64,000 nt of DNA from CADCTB01 sp964479465. GTDB taxonomy: Bacteria; Actinomycetota; Acidimicrobiia; Acidimicrobiales; AC-14. Under the pieces are notes generated by a model. That model was not told the DNA's origin, searched no databases, and was given only the letters and a program-made list of their open reading frames with translations. Location: NCBI GenBank assembly GCA_964479465.1, contig CAYZMG010000007.1, positions 1 through 64,000 of the forward strand, given 5' to 3'. A program made the translations under genes and the position numbers. Each line of letters begins with the position of its first letter. Positions within the stretch are counted from its first letter, which is position 1. This document shows, one piece after another, positions 35,214 through 43,172 of this stretch.

Positions 35214-35939
35214 ATGTCGACAGATGCGAGCGCTCAAGCACTCAGCGCCTTGTCCCAGTTCGTGATCTCGAAGGTATCCCTGGGCGAGACGCTCCTCCGG
35301 GTCAGCCAGATCACGACCGACGCCTTGCCCGCCGCGGAAATGGCGGGAATTACGCTCCTCGGCGACGACGGCAAACCGACGACGGGCATCTTCACTGATC
35401 CCGAGGCGCCGGAGATCGACGCCGCCCAGTACTCCTCCGGCCGGGGGCCGTGCCTCGACAGCTGGCGACTGCGGAAGGTCGTCCGCATCGACGACATGGA
35501 CCACGCAGAGGCGTACCCGGAGTTCGCCGGTGCCGCCCGGGCCCATGGCATCCAGAGCACCCTGTCACTGCCGTTGGCAGCCGGCGACGAGTCCGCCGGC
35601 GCCCTGAACCTCTACTCGCGGACTGCGCGTGGGTTCACCGATTCCGACGAGCGCTCCGGCACGTTGCTGGCCAGCGCAGCCGCCATCGTGCTGTTGAACG
35701 CCAGCGCCTACTGGCAGGCGGCCCAGCTCAACGAGCAGCTCATCCAGGCCATGCAGAGCCGGGCGGTGATCGAGCAGGCGAAAGGCATCCTGATGGCCCG
35801 CTCGCCGCACCTCGACGCCGACGACGCGTTCGACCTGCTGCGGAAAGCGTCCCAGCGGGAGAACGTGAAGCTGCGTGAGGTCGCCCAGCGCATCGTGGAC
35901 CGCCGCCAGATCGAGGATCGCCGGCACGGGTTGACGTGA
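35214..35939 (+). CDS. GAF-ANTAR RNA-binding antiterminator-type regulator
   Basis: A 241-residue protein from ATG 35214. A GAF domain covers about residues 20-165 (ISKVSLGETLLRVSQITTDA, SSGRGPCLDSWRLRK, STLSLPLAAGDESAGALNLY). The ANTAR domain covers about 175-232 with the usual QAMQSRAVIEQAKGILMARS and ENVKLREVAQRIVD. ANTAR proteins bind paired hairpins in nascent RNA and prevent termination. Many actinobacterial members respond to redox or ligand via GAF. The hairpin just upstream could be part of autoregulation. It overlaps the longest frame of dinB. Confidence 0.88.
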   Translation: MSTDASAQALSALSQFVISKVSLGETLLRVSQITTDALPAAEMAGITLLGDDGKPTTGIFTDPEAPEIDAAQYSSGRGPCLDSWRLRKVVRIDDMDHAEAYPEFAGAARAHGIQSTLSLPLAAGDESAGALNLYSRTARGFTDSDERSGTLLASAAAIVLLNASAYWQAAQLNEQLIQAMQSRAVIEQAKGILMARSPHLDADDAFDLLRKASQRENVKLREVAQRIVDRRQIEDRRHGLT

Positions 35940-35961
35940 CCTCGGCTGTCCTACCCGCCTG

Positions 35962-35975
35962 CGAACATGTGTGCG
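35962..35975 (+). promoter_or_regulatory. Imperfect SOS box at the dinB start
   Basis: CGAAC-ATGT-GTGCG differs by one base from CGAAC-N4-GTTCG and ends on the proposed dinB start codon. If real, LexA would block initiation directly. Confidence 0.3.
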
Positions 35976-37165
35976 TGTCGGACCGGGCCACCATTCTCCA
36001 CGCCGACCTCGACGCGTTCTACGCGTCGGTGGAGCAACGAGACGACCCTCGGCTCCGGGGGCGGCCGGTCATCGTCGGGCCGGGGGTCGTGCTGGCGGCC
36101 AGCTACGAGGCCAAGGCCTTCGGCGTCCGCTCAGCCATGGGAGTCGCCCAGGCGCGACGGCTGTGCCCGAACGCGGTGGTCGTCAGCGCCCGCATCTCGG
36201 CATACTCGGAGGCCAGCAAGGCGGTGTTCGCCGTGTTCGAGGACACCAGCCCGCTGGTGGAGGGCCTGTCGATCGACGAGGCGTTCATCGACGTCGGCGG
36301 CCTGGGCCGGGTCTCCGGCTCGCCGGCCACCATCGCCGCCCGGCTGCGCCGCCGGGTGCTGGAGCGGGTCGGCCTTCCCATCACGGTGGGCGTGGCTCGC
36401 ACCAAGTTTCTGGCCAAGGTGGCCAGCGGCGTGGCGAAGCCGGACGGGCTCCTCGTCGTCGCAGCTGACCGCGAGCTGGAGTTCCTGCACCCGCTGCCGG
36501 TGCAACGGCTGTGGGGCGTCGGGCCGGTGACGGCGGAGAAGCTCCGGTCCCGGGGCATCCACACCGTCGGGGAGGTGGCCGCGCTGGCCGAGGTCGTGCT
36601 GGTGTCGATGCTGGGCCGGGCCTCCGGCCACCACCTCCATGCCCTGGCCCACAATCGCGACCCCCGGCCTGTCGTGGTGGGCCGGCGCCGAGGGTCGATC
36701 GGGTCGCAGTGCGCCCTGGGCCGGTTCCGGCGGGCGCCGGGCGCCGTCGATGCCGTCGTGTTGAGCCTGGCCGACCGGGTCACCCGACGGATGCGGGCGG
36801 CGAACCGCGTCGGGCGGACGGTCACCCTGCGCCTCCGCTTCGACGACTTCTCGCGGGTCACCCGTTCCCACACGCTGCCTCGGGCCACGGCAGAGACCCG
36901 GCCCATACTCCTGACGCTGCAAGGGCTGCTGGAGGCGGCCCAGCCCCTGATTCGCCAGCGGGGGCTGACGCTGGTGGGCCTGGCCGTCGGCAACCTCAGC
37001 GATGCCCGCGCTGTCCAGCTCGCGCTGCCTTTCGACCCCTTCGCCGGCGGCGCGCTCGACGCCGCTCTCGACGACGTGCGGGAGCGCTTCGGGTCGGCGG
37101 CAGTCACCCGGGCCGCGCAACTCGGTCAGCGCCAGGGCTTCACGGTGCCGATGCTCCCGGACTAG
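35975..37165 (+). CDS. dinB: DNA polymerase IV (Y family, translesion)
   Basis: About 396 residues from GTG 35975; in-frame GTGs at 35969 and 35936 are alternatives, the last overlapping the ANTAR stop. The palm motifs are ILHADLDAFYASVEQRDDP and SIDEAFIDVGG, which carry the catalytic acidic residues, and YEAKAFGVRSAM is the fingers motif. A helix-hairpin-helix region (VQRLWGVGPVTAEKLRSRGI) and little-finger domain follow. No clear sliding-clamp peptide was identified at the C-terminus (GQRQGFTVPMLPD). It copies damaged DNA with low fidelity. Regulation may be by LexA. Confidence 0.9.
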   Translation: MSDRATILHADLDAFYASVEQRDDPRLRGRPVIVGPGVVLAASYEAKAFGVRSAMGVAQARRLCPNAVVVSARISAYSEASKAVFAVFEDTSPLVEGLSIDEAFIDVGGLGRVSGSPATIAARLRRRVLERVGLPITVGVARTKFLAKVASGVAKPDGLLVVAADRELEFLHPLPVQRLWGVGPVTAEKLRSRGIHTVGEVAALAEVVLVSMLGRASGHHLHALAHNRDPRPVVVGRRRGSIGSQCALGRFRRAPGAVDAVVLSLADRVTRRMRAANRVGRTVTLRLRFDDFSRVTRSHTLPRATAETRPILLTLQGLLEAAQPLIRQRGLTLVGLAVGNLSDARAVQLALPFDPFAGGALDAALDDVRERFGSAAVTRAAQLGQRQGFTVPMLPD

Positions 37166-37174
37166 ACAGACGGT

Positions 37175-37564
37175 ATGACGGGATGGGTGGGCAACGTCGA
37201 GCAAGCAACGATCGAGAACACGAACTTCCGCACCGTCCTCTTCACGGGCGCCAGTATCCAGCTCACGGTCATGAGCCTGGCCCCCGGCGAGGAGATCGGG
37301 GTCGAGATGCATGATCACCTCGACCAGTTCCTGCGCATCGAGCAAGGGAGGGCGCGGGTGACGTTCGGCCCGTCCGCCGAGCAGGTCGACGAGGAGCACG
37401 AGGTGAGCGACGACTGGGCGATCGTCGTGCCCGGCGGTGTATGGCACAACGTCATCAACACGGGGTCGGGCGAGCTGAAGTTGTACTCGCTTTATGCCCC
37501 GCCGGAACATCCGTCGGGGGCCGTCCACCGTACGAAGGAGGATGCCGACGCTTCGGAGCACTGA
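37175..37564 (+). CDS. Cupin-domain protein
   Basis: A 129-residue single-domain beta-barrel protein from ATG 37175, nine bases after dinB. Motif 1 is VEMHDHLDQFLRIEQGRARV and motif 2 VVPGGVWHNVINTGSGELKL, giving His residues for metal binding. It ends YSLYAPPEHPSGAVHRTKED, a tail common in bacterial cupins of unknown role. Enzymatic or sugar-binding function cannot be told apart. Confidence 0.8.
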   Translation: MTGWVGNVEQATIENTNFRTVLFTGASIQLTVMSLAPGEEIGVEMHDHLDQFLRIEQGRARVTFGPSAEQVDEEHEVSDDWAIVVPGGVWHNVINTGSGELKLYSLYAPPEHPSGAVHRTKEDADASEH

Positions 37565-37603
37565 AGCGTAGGCTCCGCCCACCTACGACGGAAGGAACGT
37601 GTA

Positions 37604-38050
37604 ATGAAGCGAAAGATCGTCTCGTTCGCGCTGGTCTCGTGCTTCGCCGGCCTGCTGGCGGCTTCGCCGGCGGCCGCGGACGACGCCCGGCTCTACGCGA
37701 TCATGACGGGTGCCGCCGAGCGCCCCGGCCCCGGTGACCCCGACGGCATCGGCCGGGCGGTCATCACCATCAACGATGCGTCCAACCAGCTTTGCCTGGC
37801 CCTGCAGTTTGTCAACGTGACCCTGCCCACCACCGGCCTCCACATCCATGTGGCGCCGGCGACGGCCCCGGGGCCGGTCGTGGTGCCATTCGCGAACCCG
37901 ACGACGAACCAGGTGTACCAGTGCGTCACCGTCGAGAACGAAGAGTTGCTCGACAACATCGCCGCCAATCCCCAGCAGTACTACATCAACCTCCACACCC
38001 TGCCGGACTTCGGGCCGGGCGCTATCCGGGGGCAGTTGCAGAGAATCTGA
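37604..38050 (+). CDS. Exported CHRD-like domain protein
   Basis: A 148-residue secreted protein from ATG 37604 with GAAGGA upstream and a TAGGCT -10 candidate at 37569. Signal peptide: MKRKIVSFALVSCFAGLLAA, cleaved near SPAAADD. The mature protein reads LYAIMTGAAERPGPGDPDGI, GLHIHVAPATAPGPVVVPF and ends NLHTLPDFGPGAIRGQL, which is the CHRD pattern (N-terminal TGxxE and terminal NxHTxxxxxGxIRGQ). The fold is extracellular; function unknown. Confidence 0.75.
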   Translation: MKRKIVSFALVSCFAGLLAASPAAADDARLYAIMTGAAERPGPGDPDGIGRAVITINDASNQLCLALQFVNVTLPTTGLHIHVAPATAPGPVVVPFANPTTNQVYQCVTVENEELLDNIAANPQQYYINLHTLPDFGPGAIRGQLQRI

Positions 38051-38057
38051 GAATCGC

Positions 38058-38089
38058 TTGACCTTGGAGTCGACTCCAAGGTTTACCAT
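38058..38089 (+). promoter_or_regulatory. MerR-type promoter with 22-bp palindromic operator
   Basis: TTGACC (-35, 38058-38063) and TACCAT (-10, 38084-38089) are separated by 20 bp, longer than the normal 17. A perfect 22-bp palindrome (38061-38082, half-site ACCTTGGAGTC) fills the spacer. This over-spaced dyad architecture is what MerR-family metal sensors act on by untwisting DNA. The -10 ends six bases before the merR ATG, so the transcript should be leaderless and the regulator autoregulated. Confidence 0.85.
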
Positions 38090-38095
38090 GGCTGC

Positions 38096-38542
38096 ATGAG
38101 CCAGTTGACCGTGTCGAAGCTTGCCGAGCAGGTGGGTACCTCGGCGGACACCGTGCGCTACTACGAGCGCATCGGCCTCCTTCCGGAGACCGAACGGAGC
38201 CCGTCGGGGTACCGCCTGTACGGTGACGAGGCGGTCGAGCGCCTGCGCTTCATCAAGCGGGCGCAGCGGTTCGGCCTCAAGCTCGAGGCCATCGCCGAGC
38301 TTCTCGACGTCCGCGAGCGCGGGCTGTGCCCCTGCGGGCACACCCGGCGGATGCTGGAGGAGCGGGTGGCGGAGCTGGACGAGGAGATGTCCTCCCTGGC
38401 CCGCCTGCGCGCCGACATCGCCACGATGATCGGCGAGCTGCCCGAACCCGCCGGCGGCAACTGGCGCTGTTCGTCGGATCTGATGCAGATCGGACCGTCG
38501 AACCCCTTCCGAGACCGATCAACCGAAGAGGAGAAGCCATGA
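38096..38542 (+). CDS. MerR-family metal-responsive transcriptional regulator
   Basis: A 148-residue regulator. The winged HTH (about 4-70) is typical: TVSKLAEQVGTSADTVRYYERIGLL and SGYRLYGDEAVERLRFIKRA. A dimerisation helix follows. Possible metal ligands are Cys78, Cys80 and His82 in CPCGH and Cys125 in WRCSSD, at positions close to those used by MerR and ZntR relatives. The stop overlaps the ATG of a metallothionein-like peptide. The promoter it binds is its own. The metal is not decidable; zinc, cadmium, copper or mercury are possible. Confidence 0.88.
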   Translation: MSQLTVSKLAEQVGTSADTVRYYERIGLLPETERSPSGYRLYGDEAVERLRFIKRAQRFGLKLEAIAELLDVRERGLCPCGHTRRMLEERVAELDEEMSSLARLRADIATMIGELPEPAGGNWRCSSDLMQIGPSNPFRDRSTEEEKP

Positions 38543-38643
38543 GTGACGACAGCTGCAACTGCGGTTGCAACACCAAGACCGAGGCCGAGAAGGCCGAGGA
38601 GTGCACCTGCGGCTGCGGTGCGCAGGACGCAGAGAAGAAGTAG
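38539..38643 (+). CDS. Tiny metallothionein-like cysteine-rich peptide
   Basis: A 34-residue peptide starting at ATG 38539, overlapping the merR stop as ATGA and preceded by GAGGAGAAG. It has six cysteines in two CxCxC clusters, CNCGC (Cys6, 8, 10) and CTCGC (Cys22, 24, 26), joined by a charged linker TKTEAEKAEE. There are no aromatic residues. Composition and spacing are those of metal-thiolate proteins. Because it is co-transcribed with a MerR metal sensor under a MerR-type promoter, it is probably an induced metal buffer. It is shorter than described bacterial metallothioneins and would be missed by length cut-offs. Confidence 0.8.
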   Translation: MSDDSCNCGCNTKTEAEKAEECTCGCGAQDAEKK

Positions 38644-38679
38644 CCCGCCGAGGGCCGGCCGCCGTGAGGCGCCCGGCCC

Positions 38680-39492
38680 TCAGCCCGTCTGTGCCAGGAC
38701 GGCATCGGACAGCGCCGGCCACGCCGCCTTGGCCCACGGGCCAAAGTTGCGCCCGCTCAGCACGGCGCAAGCCACGCCGGCGGCGGGGTCGACCCAGAGG
38801 AAGGAGCCGCTCTGGCCGAAGTGGCCAAAGGTCGCTGGGGAGTTCCGGCGGCCGGTCCAGTGGGGCGATTTGGAGCCCCGCACCTCGATGCCGAGCCCCC
38901 AGTCGAGGGGGTCCTGTCGGTCGAAGCCGGGCAGGCGACCGGCCAGCCCCGGGAAGGCCACCGTGGAGGCGAGATCGAGCGTGGCCCGGGACACCACGGT
39001 GGGCGCCATCAGCTCGCCGGCCAGGCGCACCAGGTCGTCGAGGGTGCCGGTCACGCCGGCAGCGGGGGAGCCCTCGAGCCGGGCGCCGACCATGCCCAGG
39101 GGGCGCAGCACGGCCTCGGCCAGGTAGGCGTCGAAGCCCATGCCCGCCCGCCCGGCCACCAACCGGCCGAGCACCTCGAAGCCGGCGTTGGAGTAGATAC
39201 GCCGGCGGCCGGGCGGGGCCAGCACCTGCTCGCGGTCATACGCCAGGCCTGAGGCGTGGGCCAGCAGGTGGCGCACCGTCGACCCCGGCGGTCCCGCGGG
39301 CTCGTCGAGGCCGACCGTCTCCTCCTCGACCGCGACCAGGACGGTCAGGGCGGTGACGACCTTGCTGACCGAGGCCCAGTCGCCGGCCAGGGTGGTGTCG
39401 CCCCGTGCTGCGAGGACACGCCCGCCGGCGCCGACGACCGCGGCCCGGGCGTCGGGTGCGTCCCAGCCGGCGAGGAGGTCGAGGGTACTCAG
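38680..39492 (-). CDS. Beta-lactamase-family serine hydrolase
   Basis: About 270 residues. The class C / penicillin-binding fold motifs are present: SVSK (SxxK nucleophile) in DWASVSKVVTALT, YSN in IYSNAGFEVLG and HFGQSG in place of KTG. No signal peptide, so it is an intracellular esterase or peptidase-like member rather than a resistance enzyme. No ATG or GTG sits near the domain start; CTG 39492 overlaps the upstream stop as CTGA, an unusual but plausible coupled start. It follows the aldo/keto reductase in the same operon. Confidence 0.75.
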   Translation of the reverse strand: MSTLDLLAGWDAPDARAAVVGAGGRVLAARGDTTLAGDWASVSKVVTALTVLVAVEEETVGLDEPAGPPGSTVRHLLAHASGLAYDREQVLAPPGRRRIYSNAGFEVLGRLVAGRAGMGFDAYLAEAVLRPLGMVGARLEGSPAAGVTGTLDDLVRLAGELMAPTVVSRATLDLASTVAFPGLAGRLPGFDRQDPLDWGLGIEVRGSKSPHWTGRRNSPATFGHFGQSGSFLWVDPAAGVACAVLSGRNFGPWAKAAWPALSDAVLAQTG

Positions 39493-40526
39493 ACGACGGT
39501 GTTCCGGTGGTCGTCGATCTGCTCCACGACATCGCCCAGCCACGACGTCCGCCCGCCCGTGATGAAGTCGTACGGGAAGCCAAGCTCGATCTTGCTGACC
39601 TGGTCGAGGCGGTCGACCTGCTCGGGGGACAGGGTGATGTCGACGCAGCCCAGATTGTCGATGAGCTGGCTGGCCTTCCGCGAGCCGAGGACCGGGATGA
39701 GGTTCGGGGACTGCTGCTGCACCCATCGCAGGGCCACCTGCGAAGCCGAGCAGCCGATCTCAGCGGCCACGGAAGACACCTCGCGGGCGATGGCCAGCTT
39801 GTGTTCCTCCAGCGTGCCCCAGCCCGCGGAGTGGATCCGGCCGCCACCGCCGGTGGGGTCGTCGTTGTACTTGCCGGTCAGGAGGCCGGCGCCCAGGGCC
39901 CCCCAGGCGGTGAAGGCGATGTCGAGGTTGCGGCTCATTGGGAGCAGCTCCCGCTCGGCGTTGCGCTCGACCAGGCTGTACTGGCTCTGGAGGGCACAGA
40001 AAGGGGTCCAGTGCCGGGCTTCGGCCACGGCGTTGGCCCGGGCGATCACCCACGCCGGGGCGTCGGAGATGCCGGCGTAGAGGATCTTGCCCGCCCGCAC
40101 CTGGTCGTCGAGGGCCCGCATCATCTCCTCGATGGGAGTGTGGGGATCCCAGATGTGGGCCCAGTAGACGTCGATGTAGTCGGTGTTGAGCCGGCGCAGG
40201 CTGATGTCGAGCGACTCGACCAGGCTCTTGCGGTGGTTGCCGGCGGCGTTGGGGTCGGAGCCGTCCCTGGTCAGGGTGTACTTCGTGGCGACCACGAACC
40301 GCTCGCGCTCGGAGGCGATGAACTCCCCGACGTAGGACTCCGCCGTGCCGTTCGTGTACCGGTTGGCGGTGTCGATGAAGTTGCCGCCGGCGCCGGCGAA
40401 AGCGTCGAACATGGCCTTGGATTCGTCCCGGTCGGCGCCCCAGCCCCAGTCCGGCCCGAAGGTCATGGTGCCGAGGCACAGCTCGGAGACCCGTAGTCCT
40501 GTGCGGCCCAACAGTTTGTAGCGCAT
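39489..40526 (-). CDS. Aldo/keto reductase
   Basis: A 345-residue NADPH-dependent oxidoreductase from ATG 40526. It has RYKLLGRTGLRVSELCLGTM, FIDTANRYTNGTAE with the catalytic Asp/Tyr, VVATKYTL with the lysine, DYIDVYWAHIWDP with the histidine and IPVLGSRKASQL for cofactor binding. It belongs to the AKR subgroup that reduces diverse aldehydes and ketones. It is translationally linked to the beta-lactamase-like gene. Confidence 0.9.
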   Translation of the reverse strand: MRYKLLGRTGLRVSELCLGTMTFGPDWGWGADRDESKAMFDAFAGAGGNFIDTANRYTNGTAESYVGEFIASERERFVVATKYTLTRDGSDPNAAGNHRKSLVESLDISLRRLNTDYIDVYWAHIWDPHTPIEEMMRALDDQVRAGKILYAGISDAPAWVIARANAVAEARHWTPFCALQSQYSLVERNAERELLPMSRNLDIAFTAWGALGAGLLTGKYNDDPTGGGGRIHSAGWGTLEEHKLAIAREVSSVAAEIGCSASQVALRWVQQQSPNLIPVLGSRKASQLIDNLGCVDITLSPEQVDRLDQVSKIELGFPYDFITGGRTSWLGDVVEQIDDHRNTVV

Positions 40527-40644
40527 GCCCGTCCTCCCGTTCGAGCAGCGACTCTACGGCCGATCTCCCCGCAGAGCCCGTCCGGCTTGTTAGAGTCTTG
40601 GCGCTTTCGCACTTCCCCGATGGCGGTGATCTGAGGTGGATCTG

Positions 40645-41625
40645 ATGGTCTCGATTTCTTCGGCGTTGTCCACGGCTTCTCGGCGGCGGGCCGAGGTGGC
40701 GTTCGCCTTCGCCCTTGCGGCCGCGACCGTGCTCGGTGCGGTGCAGCCGGCCGGCGCCCAGATCGTGACAGGGACGGGCGGCAGTGGCGTGGCCACTGGG
40801 ACCGCCAACGGCGGGAGCGGCGGGTCCTCCACCGTGAACATCACCCCCACGGCCAAGTCGGGGAGTTCCGGCGAGGCCAAGGCCCAGTCCGGCAGCACCA
40901 ACACCGGCGACACCGGTTCGGCGTCGTCCACTGCTGCGGCCCAGCCAGCGGCCCAGTCCGGCGACTCCGGCACCACCGGCGGCACCGGCGGCGCCACCTC
41001 GTCGCCCACGGCCACCAACTCCGCCATCCTCGGCTCCGCCACCGCCGCCGGCGGTGCGGTCACCACCGGGAACACCGGCCCCTCGGGTTCCACCGGCGCC
41101 GCCCTGGCTGCCGGCGTGGCCGACTCCGCCGCCAACAGCGGCGCCGCCTCCAAGGCCGACGCCTTCTCCGGCGACACCGGCATTGCCGCCAACGGCATCG
41201 CCGCGGTGTCCACCGGCGGCTCGGGTGGCGGGGCCGGTGCGGCCCTGCCCCTGGCCGGCGCCGGCGCTCCGGTCGTCAACCTCGTGGCCCTCCTCGGCCC
41301 CGGCGGCCTCGTCGCCGGCACCGGCGGCTCCAGCGTCGGATCGGGCGCCGCCGGCGGCGGCTCGGGCGGCCTGTCGGTCCTGTCGGCCATGCCCACGGCT
41401 TCCTCGGGCAACTCGGGTGGGACGACTGCCGGTTCGACGTCCAGCAACGCCGGGCGCACCGGGCCGGCGTCGAGCACCTCCTTCGCCGCCCCGCTCACCC
41501 TGACCGGCGTGTCGGCTCCCACAGGGCCCTCCGGGTCGGCCGGGTCCACGTCCACCCCCTCGGCCACGAACACCGCCATCCTCGGCACCGTGTTCGTCCT
41601 CGGGGGCACCGTCCTGCTGCCGTAG
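40645..41625 (+). CDS. Exported Gly/Ser/Thr/Ala-rich low-complexity protein
   Basis: About 326 residues from ATG 40645 (GAGG ten bases upstream; GTG 40636 is less well placed). A signal peptide (VAFAFALAAATVLGAVQPAGAQ) is followed by nearly 280 residues built from Gly, Ser, Thr and Ala with few charges, such as SGSTNTGDTGSASST. Two copies of a larger unit are visible: SSPTATNSAILGSATAAGG and STPSATNTAILGTVFVLGG, the second forming a hydrophobic C-terminus ending GTVLLP. It may be a surface or sheath-like protein. No family recognised. Confidence 0.6.
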   Translation: MVSISSALSTASRRRAEVAFAFALAAATVLGAVQPAGAQIVTGTGGSGVATGTANGGSGGSSTVNITPTAKSGSSGEAKAQSGSTNTGDTGSASSTAAAQPAAQSGDSGTTGGTGGATSSPTATNSAILGSATAAGGAVTTGNTGPSGSTGAALAAGVADSAANSGAASKADAFSGDTGIAANGIAAVSTGGSGGGAGAALPLAGAGAPVVNLVALLGPGGLVAGTGGSSVGSGAAGGGSGGLSVLSAMPTASSGNSGGTTAGSTSSNAGRTGPASSTSFAAPLTLTGVSAPTGPSGSAGSTSTPSATNTAILGTVFVLGGTVLLP

Positions 41626-41643
41626 GGGCTGGCGCCGGCGGCT

Positions 41644-41649
41644 TATAGT
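41644..41649 (+). promoter_or_regulatory. Leaderless -10 element of the acidic peptide gene
   Basis: TATAGT, nearly the ideal -10, ends six bases before ATG 41656. No -35 is obvious. Confidence 0.5.
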
Positions 41650-41655
41650 GCCGCC

Positions 41656-41895
41656 ATGGCTGATCTCGTAACAGGGTTGACGGACACCGACATCACCACT
41701 CATGGCGCCCAGGGCGCCAGGATGGCTGCTGACTCCGATTCCACCGACACCGCCGACGGCGCTGACACCACTGACACCTCGGACCAGGGCGACGGCGCCG
41801 ACTCCGACGGCACCGACGGGTCGGACTCCGACGCCACCGACGGTTCCGACTCGGACTCAACCGACACCGCCGACGTCGACGGCACTGACGGTTGA
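41656..41895 (+). CDS. Asp/Ser/Thr-repeat acidic peptide, possible modified-peptide precursor
   Basis: A 79-residue peptide. The first 26 residues (MADLVTGLTDTDITTHGAQG and ARMAAD) are mixed, then the rest is almost only Asp, Ser, Thr, Gly and Ala in a strict xxD rhythm (STD-TAD-GAD-TTD-TSD-QGD-GAD, broken by SD units). No signal peptide or membrane span. A leaderless promoter precedes it and a 13-bp hairpin follows the stop by three bases. A JmjC/cupin-4 oxygenase gene begins 80 bp downstream on the same strand, so the repeats may be a hydroxylation substrate. Alternatives are a disordered calcium-binding or spacer protein. Confidence 0.6.
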   Translation: MADLVTGLTDTDITTHGAQGARMAADSDSTDTADGADTTDTSDQGDGADSDGTDGSDSDATDGSDSDSTDTADVDGTDG

Positions 41896-41898
41896 GTT

Positions 41899-41927
41899 TC
41901 GACTCGCAACCAGAGGTTGCGAGTCGA
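41899..41927 (+). terminator. 13-bp hairpin after the acidic peptide gene
   Basis: TCGACTCGCAACC pairs perfectly with 41915-41927 over a three-base AGA loop. No T-run. It could end or stabilise the short peptide transcript and set its level above the oxygenase gene. Confidence 0.7.
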
Positions 41928-41975
41928 GCTTGAGGGCGCTCGTTCGGCCGGCGGACTATCTGGCGTGACGCTCGC

Positions 41976-43172
41976 GTGACGGCGCTTGCCCGCTGCTTCG
42001 GCGACGTTGCCGAGTTCCTCGGGAGGTACTGGGGCCAGGCGCCGCTGCATCGAGCCGGCGCTGACCCTGGCGCGTTCGCCGATCTGTTCTCCCTTGACGA
42101 CGTCGACCGGTTCGTCTCGTCGTCGTCGCCCCGCCTGCCGACGTTCAGGCTCGTCCGCGACGGCAAGCCGCTGGACCCGTCGCGCTACACCAAGCGGGCG
42201 ACTGTGGGCGGCCAGCCGGTCACCGGCCTCGGTGACCCGGCCCGCATCTTCGACGAGCACCGCCGGGGGGCCACGATCGTCTTCCAGGGCCTCCATCGCT
42301 CCAGCCCGCCCCTCACCCGGTTCTGCCGGTCGCTGGAGCTGGAGCTCACCCACGCCGTGCAGGCGAACGCCTACGTCACGCCGGCCGGCGCCCGGGGCCT
42401 CGGCGTCCACTACGACACCCACGACGTCTTCGTGCTCCAGCTGGCGGGCACCAAGGCCTGGACCATCCACGAGCCCGTCCTCGCCGACCCGCTGTCGTCC
42501 CAGCCTTGGAAGGGCACGGCCGACGACGCCGGCCCTCCCATCCTGTCCGTCGAGCTGGGCGCCGGCGACTGCCTTTATGTCCCCCGTGGGTTCCTGCATG
42601 CGGCCCGGGCCCAGGAGGCGCTCTCCGCCCACCTGACCATCGGCATCGTGACCACCACCTGGCACGACGTCCTGCGAGAGGTGGTCGCCGGGACTGGCGA
42701 TGAGCCGGAACTGCGCCGAGCCCTACCGCCGGGCTACGCCGGCGACCAGGAGGCGCTGGCGGCCGGTGTGGAGGAGGCAGTGTCCCGGCTGCGCAAGTGG
42801 CTGGACGGCGTGGACGCCGGCGCGATCGCGGCGGCGACGGCGCGGCGCTTCTACGCCGCCCGGCCGCAGATCCTGGCCGGTCAGCTCCACCAACTTGCGC
42901 TGCTTGACGGCCTCGACGACTCCACCCTTCTGCGCCGGCGAGAGGGCGGCGTCTGCCACCTGGTTGCCGGCGCCGAGCGCCTGACCGTCGTGCTCGGTGG
43001 TGGGCGGGAGCTGGACATGCCGGCGGCGCTGGAGGCGGCCATGGCACGGATCGCCGCTTGCGGCGCCTTCCGCCTGGGCGACCTGGGCGACCTACTCGAC
43101 GGCCCGAGCCGGCTGGTCCTGGGCCGGCGCCTCGTCGCCGAGGGGCTGCTCGAGGTCGCCGACGGTGGCTGA
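41976..43172 (+). CDS. JmjC/cupin-4 2-oxoglutarate-Fe(II) oxygenase
   Basis: A 398-residue protein from GTG 41976. It begins with the cupin-4 family pattern (FLGRYWGQAPLHRAG, then FADLFSLDDVDRFV). The iron site is in the JmjC barrel: HYDTHDVFVLQLAGTKAWTI gives the HxD pair and RGFLHAAR the distal His. The C-terminal winged-helix/dimerisation part follows. Relatives (RoxA, MINA53, NO66) hydroxylate ribosomal proteins; many actinobacterial members have unknown substrates. Its last codons overlap the sucrase/ferredoxin-like gene, so the two are coupled. The Asp-repeat peptide upstream is a candidate substrate. Confidence 0.85.
   Translation: MTALARCFGDVAEFLGRYWGQAPLHRAGADPGAFADLFSLDDVDRFVSSSSPRLPTFRLVRDGKPLDPSRYTKRATVGGQPVTGLGDPARIFDEHRRGATIVFQGLHRSSPPLTRFCRSLELELTHAVQANAYVTPAGARGLGVHYDTHDVFVLQLAGTKAWTIHEPVLADPLSSQPWKGTADDAGPPILSVELGAGDCLYVPRGFLHAARAQEALSAHLTIGIVTTTWHDVLREVVAGTGDEPELRRALPPGYAGDQEALAAGVEEAVSRLRKWLDGVDAGAIAAATARRFYAARPQILAGQLHQLALLDGLDDSTLLRRREGGVCHLVAGAERLTVVLGGGRELDMPAALEAAMARIAACGAFRLGDLGDLLDGPSRLVLGRRLVAEGLLEVADGG

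Noticed and set aside
40590..41609. Pro/Ala/Val-rich minus-strand frame resembling a PE/PPE-like protein
   Set aside because: It mirrors the Gly/Ala/Ser/Thr-rich plus-strand gene, which has a signal peptide and ribosome-binding site.
39760..41703. 647-residue minus-strand Gly/Arg-rich frame
   Set aside because: Spans the antisense of the aldo/keto reductase promoter and the low-complexity protein; no start signal.
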